A stretch of 64,000 nucleotides of DNA from contig NZ_NNRI01000008.1 in assembly GCF_002270415.1 (NCBI RefSeq), forward strand, positions 372,001-436,000. Reading direction: 5' to 3'. Position 1 is the first letter of the stretch. Each line of letters begins with the position of its first letter. Shown here in pieces: positions 26,101 through 33,810 of this stretch. The notes beneath the pieces were generated by a model that saw only the letters and a list, made by a program, of their open reading frames with translations, searched no databases and was not told the origin of the DNA. A program made the translations under genes and the position numbers. The DNA is from Mesorhizobium sophorae. Its GTDB lineage: Bacteria > Pseudomonadota > Alphaproteobacteria > Rhizobiales > Rhizobiaceae.

Positions 26101-26154
26101 AAGCCGTTCTACTATGTCGGCGGCGTGGAGAACATCGTGCTTGCCGAGCCATGA
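23128..26154 (+). CDS. Exported WD40-repeat caspase-like protein
   Basis: 1008 residues. A signal peptide (RRLLRACCWLAMAGALAVASAANA) precedes an N-terminal WD40 propeller region (about 35-600), with blade ends such as DKTIRIWDW, NGIRLWDV, DGQVQLWH and DQTLRLWNL. After a linker with an Ig-like stretch (VAVEITGAGQAG...), a C-terminal caspase domain starts near residue 745 (LYVAVIGVDKYPFL), with His857 in VAGHG and Cys909 in LLDTCHAANAF. The CHA context, rather than CHSG, separates it from the metacaspase-like paralogue upstream. The WD40 part probably recruits substrates or partners in the periplasm. It starts 2 bp after the previous stop. Confidence 0.9.
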   Translation: MGGAARRLLRACCWLAMAGALAVASAANAEEAADFHLDLDTGGHSAQVTDLTFTPDGDDIVSASNDKTIRIWDWQSGVTLRTIRGYLGNGSDGKIFAVAVSPDGKTIAAGGYFGASLGDRPPYGDIRLFDFATGKMKAVLKAADYATYDLAFSPDGKTLAAGGADGVVYLWRLDDKSATGWTLDKKLDADSWHIDKLAFAAAGTRLAATTTDNGIRLWDVAKGEEIALPAEAEPLRDISVMALAVSPDGSLFATGSKDGQVQLWHAADGTMVRAMPTQDFLIGSLTFAKGSRLVASCGYRCADKHRSVVWNTGTGEKVLDYTGHDGTVYASTANADGSLVATAGGTRNAIQVWDPTTSERKALLQGVGEPVTAVGIDVANDVIAWGNANPCPERVSCPEEQGALDNRLVLPTTERFFDDPQPLAEPGSFARAALTDGQWSLRATEGGKDALENAVLEIANGGKMVRSIENDATNGFVHSAFTLIDNGLGLITGGNDGTLLEYRTPTARVSGEFTGHTGEINAMVASEKAGLLVTGSADQTLRLWNLKTHELIVSMFFAGSQWIAWMPQGYYYSSDEGDKLIGWQVNQGRDHEGRFIRAGQLKKYLWSPEMVRRAIILRSAKQAVKEMRPGVDNELQKLLQRKPPEFDIRLAADQSKVRDGYVAVEITGAGQAGTDVAGFSILSNSRNVGDVTARSVDSDNTIVEIPVENGENTIRITGTNEFGYLTERSVTALARKTEKAEAKGKLYVAVIGVDKYPFLTNACSGHACDLRYPVNDATEFLKVISQKSAPLFSSMETLVLVNREALDEAPDKARQTYSIASADGIMEPDSDTIDDQLADFLDRPGEHDTTIIFVAGHGINIDEDYYFIPTDGRKQDAERWKRSSLVDWSDIQKSVERAKGMRFMLLDTCHAANAFNPRLEKDAQDARIVVFSATAANNTAAELPELGHGVFTYSILEGLRGKARTSDGGVTLFGLADYISREVVRLTSSKQKPFYYVGGVENIVLAEP

Positions 26155-27872
26155 GGGGACTGCGCCAAGACACCCCCCTCGCGCGACTGTGGCCGGCAAT
26201 CGCAGCAATGCTATTCTGCCTCTTTACCCCACCCTTTCACGCCGTTGCCGCGCCCATAATTTGCCCGCCCGGCGCTGACAACTTTCCGCCCTTCTACGAC
26301 GACGCCAAACTGTTCAGGGATGCCATCGCAAAGGTGGCCGATATCGAGCCATCAAACCAGCGGTTGACCGGCATCATCGTCCCGCATCATCTCCTGGCCG
26401 CGGACCTGGTCGCGCTGGGGTTCCGGGCGGCGTCCGGCTTCCGCTACAAGCGCATCGTCATCCTGTCGCCGGACCATTTCCACAAGACGCGCAAACTGTA
26501 CGCCACCTCGGTACGCGGCTTCGATACCGTGCTTGGCCCGGTCGCCGCCGACGTCCAAGCAGTACGCCAGCTCGAAACGCACGGCGACATGGTCGAGGAG
26601 TCCTGTCTGTTCGACAAGGAACATGGCGTGCGCGCGATGCTGCCTTTCCTGCACCACTACTTTCCCGAGGCGAAAATCGTGCCGGTGGCGATGTCGGTCA
26701 AGGCGCGGCGCGGCGACTGGGACACGCTGGCCGAGGCCCTGAAGCCGATCGTCGACCAGGACACGCTGATCGTCGAATCCACCGACTTCTCGCACTATCT
26801 GCCGCAGCACGAGGCACGGCGCTTCGACCAGCAGACGCTGAACATGCTCGCCGCCGGGTCGCTCGACGGCATAGCGGCGCTTCGCCAGCCCGATCACGCC
26901 GATTCCGTTGGCGCGTTGTACATCCAGACCAGGCTGCAGCGCGAACTGTTCGGCGCCCAGCCGCTGGTCGTCGCCAATGAGAACTCGCAGGAACACACGC
27001 CGGACTATGTCGAGCGGACCACCAGCTATGTCGTGGCGCTGTTCGGTGCCTTCGCTCCCGGTTTCAACAACCCGGCACGGCCGAAGGACAGGATCTATTA
27101 TCTGGCCGGCGACGTGAATTTCGGCCGTGCCATGAAGAAGATACTGGTCCGCGACGGTGTTGCCGACCGGATCGTTGACAGCGTGCTGGCGCTCACCGGT
27201 TCACGGCCGCTGATCGTCAACCTCGAAGGCGTCATCCTGCCCAACGTGCCGGAAGCGATCGACGACATGACGCTGGCGATGCCGCAAGACCTGGCCGTCG
27301 ACATGCTGAAGAGGCTGCATGTCGCCGGTGTCGGGCTCGCCAACAATCATGCCTATGATCTCGGCCCGTCAGGCTATGCCGAGACGCTGCGCGCGCTGAA
27401 CGAAGCCGGCATCCCGCATTTCGGCCAGGGTGAGACGCTGGCGCTTGCCGATCTCGACCTTGTCGGCCTGACCGACATCGACACCAACGGCTCGAAGAAC
27501 ACCGATCTGCTGACGCCTGCCCTGCTTGACCGGCTGCTGCACGAAAACGCCGAGCGGCCGGTCGTCGCCTTCGTCCACTGGGGCCGCGAGTACAAGACCG
27601 AACCGTCGGCGCGCGAGGAGATGCTTGCCGACCAGATGCGGCTGCGTGGCGCATCGGTCATCGTCGGCGGCCATCCGCATGTATCGAGCGAGGCGATCGT
27701 TCCGCTTGCCGGCGGCGATGTGGCGGAGGTCTATTCGCTCGGCAATTTCCTCTTCGACCAGAGCGCCGAGCGGTCGTCGGGATCGATGCTGGAATTGCGC
27801 GTCTTCGGCCAAGGCACGGTCTTCACCCGGCTTTTGCCGCTGCCAAACTATTTCGAGATGGGCCGCAAATAG
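26151..27872 (+). CDS. Exported MEMO-CapA fusion protein
   Basis: 573 residues with a probable signal peptide ending near FHAVA. Residues about 60-300 match the MEMO1/AmmeMemoRadiSam protein B fold: IIVPHHLLAADLVA, ILSPDHFHK, FDKEHGVRAMLPFL and ESTDFSHYL supply the His/Asp pocket. Residues about 315-560 match the CapA/PgsA-like calcineurin-fold family: LAGDVNFGRAM, VNLEGVI, ANNHAYDLGPSG, FVHWGREY, GGHPHVSSE and YSLGNFLFDQ. Both halves look intact, suggesting a two-domain metalloenzyme in the envelope. It overlaps the WD40-caspase stop by ATGA and is the last gene of the operon. Its biochemical role is unknown. Confidence 0.87.
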   Translation: MRGLRQDTPLARLWPAIAAMLFCLFTPPFHAVAAPIICPPGADNFPPFYDDAKLFRDAIAKVADIEPSNQRLTGIIVPHHLLAADLVALGFRAASGFRYKRIVILSPDHFHKTRKLYATSVRGFDTVLGPVAADVQAVRQLETHGDMVEESCLFDKEHGVRAMLPFLHHYFPEAKIVPVAMSVKARRGDWDTLAEALKPIVDQDTLIVESTDFSHYLPQHEARRFDQQTLNMLAAGSLDGIAALRQPDHADSVGALYIQTRLQRELFGAQPLVVANENSQEHTPDYVERTTSYVVALFGAFAPGFNNPARPKDRIYYLAGDVNFGRAMKKILVRDGVADRIVDSVLALTGSRPLIVNLEGVILPNVPEAIDDMTLAMPQDLAVDMLKRLHVAGVGLANNHAYDLGPSGYAETLRALNEAGIPHFGQGETLALADLDLVGLTDIDTNGSKNTDLLTPALLDRLLHENAERPVVAFVHWGREYKTEPSAREEMLADQMRLRGASVIVGGHPHVSSEAIVPLAGGDVAEVYSLGNFLFDQSAERSSGSMLELRVFGQGTVFTRLLPLPNYFEMGRK

Positions 27873-27880
27873 GCACGCCA

Positions 27881-28047
27881 GGGTGTTGAGATTCAGGTCA
27901 GGCCGAGCCGGAGTCGAAGACGGGTGCGAAGCGACCAAACAAGGCAGGTTTCGAGAACCGGAGCGGAGCGTACCTAAAGCACGTGAGCACCGGAAGCGCA
28001 GGAACCCGCCGTTTGCAGGCCGGCATCACCTGAATATCAATGCACCC
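27881..28047. repeat. Intergenic element with imperfect terminal inverted repeats
   Basis: The 18-20 bp ends, GGGTGTTGAGATTCAGGT at 27881 and ACCTGAATATCAATGCACCC at 28028, are inverted copies with a few differences. The interior holds GGAGCGGAGCGTACC ... GCACGTGAGCACCGGAAGCG, a quasi-palindrome of a type I recall as repeated in Rhizobiales genomes. There is no coding capacity for a transposase. It fills the gap between two convergent genes and its right end abuts the MORN gene stop. It could be a nonautonomous MITE-like element or a large bidirectional terminator. Confidence 0.6.
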
Positions 28048-29879
28048 TAACCGCAGCCGACCATATCGCGCGGCAGATAGCAGGCCGCCGGCTCGGTCTT
28101 GGTCTCGAACAGCGACTGCTTCGGCCGAAAATAGAAGAAGGTCACCGGCTTGCTCTCGCGCACGCTGCCATCGGCAAAATGCGCGGCGATGCTGAAGCTA
28201 TGGATCGACGACATCGACGACCACATCTTCAGCCGCGCCGTGTAGGCGCTGATCTTCTTGTTGCCGCGCACCGGCATGGCGATGGTGTAATCATGCTTGC
28301 CGATCGGGAACTCGATGTTCTGGTAGCGCATCGCTTCCGGCGTGCCGCCGCCGCCATCGCCGCATTCGGCCATCGCTTCCGGCGTCTCGAAAACAGCCAC
28401 GGTGATAGAGGTGCGGAACGGCTCGCTCTGTTGGTAGACATGACCTTGGTCGTCCGACCAGGAATAGTCGAACTTGCCGATCGCATTCAGCGTCATCGCC
28501 TGTTGCATGTTGCCGAGATAATCGGCGACCTCGCCGAACTTGATCTTGTTGGTGAGTTGGCTGCGGCAAACGTTGAGACTGTCGACAGAAGGACAGGGAA
28601 ACCGCCCCGTCTCCAGGCTAGCCGTGTCGACGCCAGCCTCCGCGAGCACGCTCTTGATCGACACGTCGACGCCCTCGCCGAAACTGCCGACATCCTTGCT
28701 GAACTTGCGGCTGGGATCACCGGTCGGATTGCCTTCGTCGTCGACCGTGGTGAACTGGATCGACATCTTCATGTCCTTGGGCTCGCCCCAACCATTGTTG
28801 ATGATCGAGAAATCCGGACGGAAGCCGACGCACCCGAAATGCTCCGATATCGACAGCATCGGCTTGCGATAGGCATCGCTGGCGGCGACCTTCATTTCCA
28901 GACTGTCGAGCTTGACCCTGGACTGGTCTGACGTCTTCAGGTCGACCTCGGCAAAGGCCGGCGCGTCCTCCCAGTTCATACCTTCATAGACATTGCTGGT
29001 GGTGACCTGGCCGGTGCCGTTCCAGCTGTCATTGTACTGGTCCGACAGCGGATAGATCGCGATATCCTCGTCGCGCACCAGATGCTGGTACTGCATGTCT
29101 GACTGCTGGGTCATGCGCTGGTCGACCGCAACGCCGATCTCGACCTTGTCAGCGTCGCCGCCGCCGGTTTGCGCCTTGAGCAGCCCGCCGACCCTGGCAT
29201 CGGCCAGCACGTCGGGACGCATTCCGCCGACCTCCTTGCCCATTGCCCATTGCGACTCGTAGATGGTGCCTCCGGCAAGCCGCGTGCGGCCCTTGCCGTT
29301 CTTCAACCCGTCGACAAATGAGCCGGCAAAAATCTCCCCGGTCTTCGACAGCAGTCGCCCCTCGCCATTCGGCGCGCCGGCGACGAACTGACCCTCATAG
29401 CGGTTGCCGTCGGCATCGACATGAATGCCCTTGCCGTTGAGTTGTCCGGCAAGCCAATGCCCGTCGAAAACCTCGCCAGAACGCAGCTCGAGCCGGCCTT
29501 GCCCGTCGGGCCGGCCATTGCGGACGTCACCGAAATAGCTGGAATAGATGGTTTTTGGATCATAGCTCGCCGAGCCACGCACCCGCCACACCAGCCTGCC
29601 CTTGCCGTTGATGGTGCCGTCCTCAGTGATTGTCCGGTCGGACGACTGGCCGGCCGCCGGCTCCCAGACGAAGTCGAGGTTTTTCTCCGGATGGAAATCC
29701 CAGACCCGGACCATCCTGCGCAGCACCGAGCGCGTGTCTGCCTGGTAGAGGATCTGGACCCGTTCAGCCCAGGCGCCGCCGGCGGGACCGGTCGGTGGAT
29801 CAGCGAAGGCCGGTGATAGCATCAGCGCGGCCAGCATCGATGCGGCCGCGATCCCGAACATTGTCCTTGTCCGCACCAT
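28047..29879 (-). CDS. Secreted MORN-repeat protein
   Basis: 610 residues from the ATG at 29879, preceded by GAGGGG; an upstream in-frame Met at 29903 is possible. A signal peptide (MFGIAAASMLAALMLSPAFA) comes first. About four MORN repeats lie between residues 100 and 200, for example FGDVRNGRPDGQGRL, FDGHWLAGQLNGKGI, YEGQFVAGAPNGEGRL and FAGSFVDGLKNGKGR. The C-terminal ~370 residues are unassigned and contain several cysteines (CVGFRP, CPSVDSLNVC, ECGDGGGG, CYLPRDMVGC). MORN repeats bind lipids or proteins. Placement beside secreted proteases suggests an envelope role. Confidence 0.82.
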   Translation of the reverse strand: MVRTRTMFGIAAASMLAALMLSPAFADPPTGPAGGAWAERVQILYQADTRSVLRRMVRVWDFHPEKNLDFVWEPAAGQSSDRTITEDGTINGKGRLVWRVRGSASYDPKTIYSSYFGDVRNGRPDGQGRLELRSGEVFDGHWLAGQLNGKGIHVDADGNRYEGQFVAGAPNGEGRLLSKTGEIFAGSFVDGLKNGKGRTRLAGGTIYESQWAMGKEVGGMRPDVLADARVGGLLKAQTGGGDADKVEIGVAVDQRMTQQSDMQYQHLVRDEDIAIYPLSDQYNDSWNGTGQVTTSNVYEGMNWEDAPAFAEVDLKTSDQSRVKLDSLEMKVAASDAYRKPMLSISEHFGCVGFRPDFSIINNGWGEPKDMKMSIQFTTVDDEGNPTGDPSRKFSKDVGSFGEGVDVSIKSVLAEAGVDTASLETGRFPCPSVDSLNVCRSQLTNKIKFGEVADYLGNMQQAMTLNAIGKFDYSWSDDQGHVYQQSEPFRTSITVAVFETPEAMAECGDGGGGTPEAMRYQNIEFPIGKHDYTIAMPVRGNKKISAYTARLKMWSSMSSIHSFSIAAHFADGSVRESKPVTFFYFRPKQSLFETKTEPAACYLPRDMVGCG

Positions 29880-29975
29880 CCCTTGAGCCCCTCTGGATGC
29901 CAACCCCTTGGCCCCTTAAGCGTAGTCGGCGAGCCGACCTCGTGCAAGAGAAGCCGCATCGGAAGCATCGGCATG

Positions 29976-30008
29976 AAAAAGGGCGGCGGGATTACCCCGC
30001 CGCCCTTT
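29976..30008 (-). terminator. Intrinsic terminator of the secreted protease gene
   Basis: Thirteen-bp perfect arms (AAAGGGCGGCGGG with CCCGCCGCCCTTT) and, on the minus strand, an uninterrupted T-run after the stem. It lies 25 bp past the stop of the 30033-31127 gene. Confidence 0.85.
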
Positions 30009-30032
30009 GTCTTTGCGGTGATTGCGCAGCGA

Positions 30033-31127
30033 TTACTTGTACAGGCTGTTGATCCACTGGATGTTGGCCGCGTTCAGGCGCACGGCGGTGTTCGCGTCGG
30101 GGCTTTCGGCCACGTTGACGCCGGTGATGATGCGCTGCTTGGAGTTGTTGTCATAGGCATAGACCGAGCTGCCGCTCGACCCCGGGAACGTATCGCAATC
30201 ATACTGGAAATATTCCGGAGCGATGTTTTCGGCATGCACTTCGCAGTTCGCCTTCCACATCGTGCCCATCGGCTTGTCGCCGGGATAGCCGACGAGGTTG
30301 GCGGTGAAGTCGCCGAGATCGTCATAGTTGGCGTAACCCAACCAGCCGAGGTTGGTGCCGACATCCTGCTTCAGCGTGATGATGCCGAGATCCCAAGGGA
30401 TGACCGAACCATAATAGCCCTGGTAGTTGTCGATGAAGCCCTGCAGCACGTAAGCGCTCTCATAGGTGAAGGCGCCGAACGGTGCGTCGTCTGCTGTGCT
30501 GCCGTTGAGGCCCGGCACGAACAGATACTCGGACAGCCAGTCCTTGTCCTCATGGCTGTAGAGGCAGTGCGCCGCGGTAAGCACCGTGCGCGGGCCGATC
30601 AGCGTTGCCGAGCAGCTGCCATAGTTGCCCGTCTTCGGCGATTTGGCTTCGAGATAGCCGATTGCCGAGAACGGATAGGTCTTGGTGTTCTTGACCTGCT
30701 CACGGTCGTCGGTGCCGAAAACCTGACGGCCGGCTTCGCCTTCGCCAAGGTCAGGATCTTCGGTCTTGCGCTGCGCCCCGTCCTTTCCGTTGGCCGGCGC
30801 GTTCAGTTCCTTGATGATAAGATCCCGCAACGCATCGCTCGGCTCGATCTTGATCTCCTTGCCATCGGCGGAACGTCCGACGATGCCATAGGATTTGACA
30901 GCCGTTGCCTCGTCAGCAAGCGGTGCGGCGCGGCTGTCTTCGTCAGTCAGCTTCGGCGACGCGATTGGTTTTGCCCGCCCGGGCTTATAGTCGCCTGAAG
31001 TTACGTCCCGCATGCTTTCGCCATTTCCGGCACTGGCGGAGCCAGGATCGGCGGCGAAAACCGGGACCGTCCACATTGCAGTTGAAAGCAATGCGGACGC
31101 AATGATAGCGTTTGTCAGTTTTGTCAT
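30033..31127 (-). CDS. Secreted trypsin-fold serine protease (V8/glutamyl endopeptidase-like)
   Basis: 364 residues: Sec signal peptide (TNAIIASALLSTAMWTVPVFA), a ~130-residue pro-region, then a chymotrypsin-fold domain from about residue 145. The catalytic triad is visible as His in LTAAHC, Asp in WDLGIITL and Ser in FPGSSGSS. The GSSGS context and a single-domain layout point to the V8/S1B-like group rather than classical trypsins. It should act in the periplasm or outside the cell. It is divergent from a second secreted protease gene at 31476; its own terminator separates it from the MORN gene downstream. Confidence 0.9.
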   Translation of the reverse strand: MTKLTNAIIASALLSTAMWTVPVFAADPGSASAGNGESMRDVTSGDYKPGRAKPIASPKLTDEDSRAAPLADEATAVKSYGIVGRSADGKEIKIEPSDALRDLIIKELNAPANGKDGAQRKTEDPDLGEGEAGRQVFGTDDREQVKNTKTYPFSAIGYLEAKSPKTGNYGSCSATLIGPRTVLTAAHCLYSHEDKDWLSEYLFVPGLNGSTADDAPFGAFTYESAYVLQGFIDNYQGYYGSVIPWDLGIITLKQDVGTNLGWLGYANYDDLGDFTANLVGYPGDKPMGTMWKANCEVHAENIAPEYFQYDCDTFPGSSGSSVYAYDNNSKQRIITGVNVAESPDANTAVRLNAANIQWINSLYK

Positions 31128-31475
31128 GGTGAGACTCTCCCAAAAGTCAGCAAGGACTGGATCAAAATACAGAAATATTGTCGAGATCGTGGTGAAGCCG
31201 AAAAATGAGTTTGGTTACCGGCGCCTGAACCTGATCATCACCCCACGCGGTCTGTCGAAGGCCCCCGCCAAAGACACCCGCGCCGGTATACTGCCTAAAT
31301 TAATACAACATTGGAATGACAAATCGCTTCCACGTAGCCCGTGGGGGGCTATAGGGTTTTGAACGGGTTCCGTACGGGAATGCGATCCGCGAAGCGACGC
31401 CGGTTTGCTGGCGACTGTTTCGCTGATCATGCGCCGGAGTGGCTCGTTCGGGAACGTGTCTCAGGAGGATTTCAG

Positions 31476-32570
31476 GTGCACATCATCCATCGGTTCAGGC
31501 CGATCGTCGCCGCGTCGGCGCTCGCCATCGCCTCGGCTCTTGCCACCGTCAGCGCCAGCCAGGCGGATGACACCGCCAGGCCCGAAGCGGCGGTCTCGCC
31601 GATGAAACGCGTTGCGGATGCCAAGGCCAAGGCTGCGGCGGAAAATCCCGAGGGTGCCGATCGCGTCTATGGCGGCAACCAGGCCGAAAAGGGCGCTTAT
31701 CCGTTTCAGGTCGCGCTGCTCACCACCGACAGGCTGGACGAGAACCCGACCTCGCAGGCCAATGCGCAATTCTGCGGCGGCAGCCTGATCGCGCCACAAT
31801 GGGTGCTGACGGCGGCCCACTGCCTCAACGACAAGGGCCAGCCGATTTCGCCCGACGCCGTCACCGTGCTGACCGGCGCCACCGATCTCAGCGAGGGCAA
31901 GCGCCACAAGGTGGTGGAGGTCGTCGTCAACGAGGGCTACAGCGAGCAAACGCTTGACAACGACCTCGGCCTGCTGCGGCTTGCAGAGCCGGCCGATGCG
32001 CCGACCATCAAGGTCACCCATGACGCCACACCCGACACCGGCAAAACCACTGTCACCGGCTGGGGCAAGATGCAGGATGGCACCTTTCCGACCACGCTGA
32101 TGGTTGCCGACCTCGACCTGCAGCCGAACACCGCCTGCAACAGCGGCATCAAGGCCATCTATGCGCATGATCTGAAGGCCGCACTTGGCGATCTGTCCCA
32201 CCGCATGCGTTATTCGGAAAAAGGCATCGACGCTGCCGCCAATGCGATTGCCGCCGACATGACAGACCCGCTGACCGGCAACATGATCTGCGCCGGCACC
32301 ACCAGCGGCGTGCGCGATGCCTGCAACGGCGACAGCGGCGGTCCGCTGTTCATGACCGGCGCCGACGGTCCGGTCCAGGTCGGCGTCGTCAGCTGGGGCG
32401 AAGGTCCGGCGGACGGAAGTGCGGCCTGCGGCCACAAGGACGCGTACGGCATCTACACACGGCTGGCCAACTACACCGGCTGGATCGAGACGAAAATGAA
32501 AACGCCAGCGCCGGCGCCGGCAAAGCCCAAGGCAGGGCTAGGCACCGCCCAGAAACCAGCCACGCCCTGA
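31476..32570 (+). CDS. Secreted trypsin-like serine protease (S1A)
   Basis: 364 residues from a GTG start with a near-perfect AGGAGG eight bases upstream; the longer frame to 31341 lacks this. A signal peptide (FRPIVAASALAIASALATVSASQA) and a short pro-region lead to RVYGGNQAEKGAYPFQVAL, the usual S1A activation boundary. The triad is His in LTAAHC, Asp in DNDLGLLRL and Ser in DACNGDSGGPL. The Asp at the start of that last motif corresponds to chymotrypsin position 189, predicting cleavage after Arg/Lys. A Pro/Ala/Lys tail ends the protein. The 31128-31475 spacer between the two protease genes holds only a short hairpin (31335-31351). Confidence 0.92.
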   Translation: MHIIHRFRPIVAASALAIASALATVSASQADDTARPEAAVSPMKRVADAKAKAAAENPEGADRVYGGNQAEKGAYPFQVALLTTDRLDENPTSQANAQFCGGSLIAPQWVLTAAHCLNDKGQPISPDAVTVLTGATDLSEGKRHKVVEVVVNEGYSEQTLDNDLGLLRLAEPADAPTIKVTHDATPDTGKTTVTGWGKMQDGTFPTTLMVADLDLQPNTACNSGIKAIYAHDLKAALGDLSHRMRYSEKGIDAAANAIAADMTDPLTGNMICAGTTSGVRDACNGDSGGPLFMTGADGPVQVGVVSWGEGPADGSAACGHKDAYGIYTRLANYTGWIETKMKTPAPAPAKPKAGLGTAQKPATP

Positions 32571-32594
32571 AGCGAAGGCAATTCGCCTCACATG

Positions 32595-32626
32595 AAAAAT
32601 GGCGGGAGAGGTCCCGCCGTTTTTAT
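32595..32626. terminator. Bidirectional intrinsic terminator
   Basis: GGCGGGA (32601-32607) and TCCCGCC (32612-32618) form the stem, flanked by an A-run on the left and a T-run on the right, so it can end transcripts from both convergent genes. Confidence 0.8.
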
Positions 32627-32643
32627 TTGCCGGCTTACCGAGC

Positions 32644-33690
32644 TTACTTTCTCGGTGGACCTTTGCGCTCGGCTGAAGCCGCCCACAAATTGATGTCGGA
32701 CTCGCGCGCATAGCTATCGATCTCGGCGAGTTCGGCATCGCTGAAGTCAAGCACCTTGAGCGCGCCAACGCAGTCCTCGACCTGTTCCGGCCGGCTGGCA
32801 CCGATCAGCGCCGAGGTCACCTTGCCCTTGCGCAGCACCCAGGCCAGCGCCATCTGCGCCAGTGTCTGGCCACGCTTGCCGGCGATGGCATCGAGCGCCT
32901 TGATGTTGGCGATGGTCCTGTCGTTGATGAAGGCTGTCTTCAGCGACTTGCCCTGGGAGGCGCGGCTGCCTTCGGGAATGCCACCGAGATATTTGTCGGT
33001 CAGCATGCCTTGCGCCAGTGGCGAGAACACGATGGAGCCGACGCCGAGCCCTTCGAGCGTATCGAGCAGGCCGTCTTCCTCCACCCAGCGGTTGAGCATC
33101 GAATAGCTCGGCTGATGGATGACGCAAGGCGTGCCAAGCTGCTTCAAAATATCGGCGGCCTCGCGCGTGCGCTGCGAATTGTAGGACGAGATGCCGGCAT
33201 AGAGCGCCTTGCCCGAGCGCACCGCATGGTCAAGTGCGCCCATCGTTTCTTCCAGCGGCGTATCGGGATCGAAGCGGTGCGAATAGAAGATGTCGACATA
33301 GTCGAGCCCCATCCGCTTCAGGCTCTGGTCGAGGCTGGCCAGCATGTACTTGCGCCCGCCCCATTCGCCGTAGGGACCGGCCCACATCTCGTAACCGGCC
33401 TTGGTCGAGATGATCAGCTCGTCGCGGTAACCGGCGAAGTCGGTGCGCAGGATTTCGCCGAAAGCGGTCTCGGCCGAGTCGGGCGGCGGACCGTAATTGT
33501 TGGCGAGGTCGAAATGCGTGATGCCAAGGTCGAAAGCCCGGCGCACGATCGCCTGCTTGGTCTTGTGCGGTGTGTCATTGCCGAAATTGTGCCACAGCCC
33601 CAGCGATATCGCCGGCAGCTTCAGGCCGGAGCGACCACATCGGTTGTAGATCATGTTCTCGTAGCGGTTTTCGGCGGGGATGTAGGGCAT
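32644..33690 (-). CDS. YghZ-type aldo/keto reductase (L-glyceraldehyde 3-phosphate reductase family)
   Basis: 348 residues, colinear with E. coli YghZ: YENMIYNRCGRSGLKLPA, LWHNFGNDTPHK, HFDLANNYGPPPDSAE (catalytic Asp/Tyr), and a C-terminal NADPH site with TSALIGASRPEQVEDCV. It reduces aldehydes such as L-glyceraldehyde 3-phosphate or methylglyoxal with NADPH. The ATG at 33690 matches the family N-terminus; the extension to 33738 does not. It is the last gene of the LacI-controlled sugar operon, following a 120-bp spacer with a palindromic element, so co-transcription is likely but not certain. Confidence 0.9.
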   Translation of the reverse strand: MPYIPAENRYENMIYNRCGRSGLKLPAISLGLWHNFGNDTPHKTKQAIVRRAFDLGITHFDLANNYGPPPDSAETAFGEILRTDFAGYRDELIISTKAGYEMWAGPYGEWGGRKYMLASLDQSLKRMGLDYVDIFYSHRFDPDTPLEETMGALDHAVRSGKALYAGISSYNSQRTREAADILKQLGTPCVIHQPSYSMLNRWVEEDGLLDTLEGLGVGSIVFSPLAQGMLTDKYLGGIPEGSRASQGKSLKTAFINDRTIANIKALDAIAGKRGQTLAQMALAWVLRKGKVTSALIGASRPEQVEDCVGALKVLDFSDAELAEIDSYARESDINLWAASAERKGPPRK

Positions 33691-33761
33691 GGGAAAATCC
33701 TCAAATGGAAGCGAGCCAGTCGGCTGCCATCGCGACAACGCGGCGAGTCGGCTCTGCCCCC

Positions 33762-33804
33762 CACCCTTACCCCCTCCCGGCCGGAACGGGGAGAGGGTTG
33801 GGTG
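33762..33804. repeat. C/G-rich palindromic intergenic unit
   Basis: CACCC at 33762 pairs with GGGTG at 33800, with inner CCCTCCC/GGGGAG complementarity around GGCCGG. It resembles palindromic units scattered between genes in Rhizobiales. It lies in the sugar operon between the Gfo/Idh/MocA and aldo/keto reductase genes. Confidence 0.5.
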
Positions 33805-33810
33805 CCTGGT

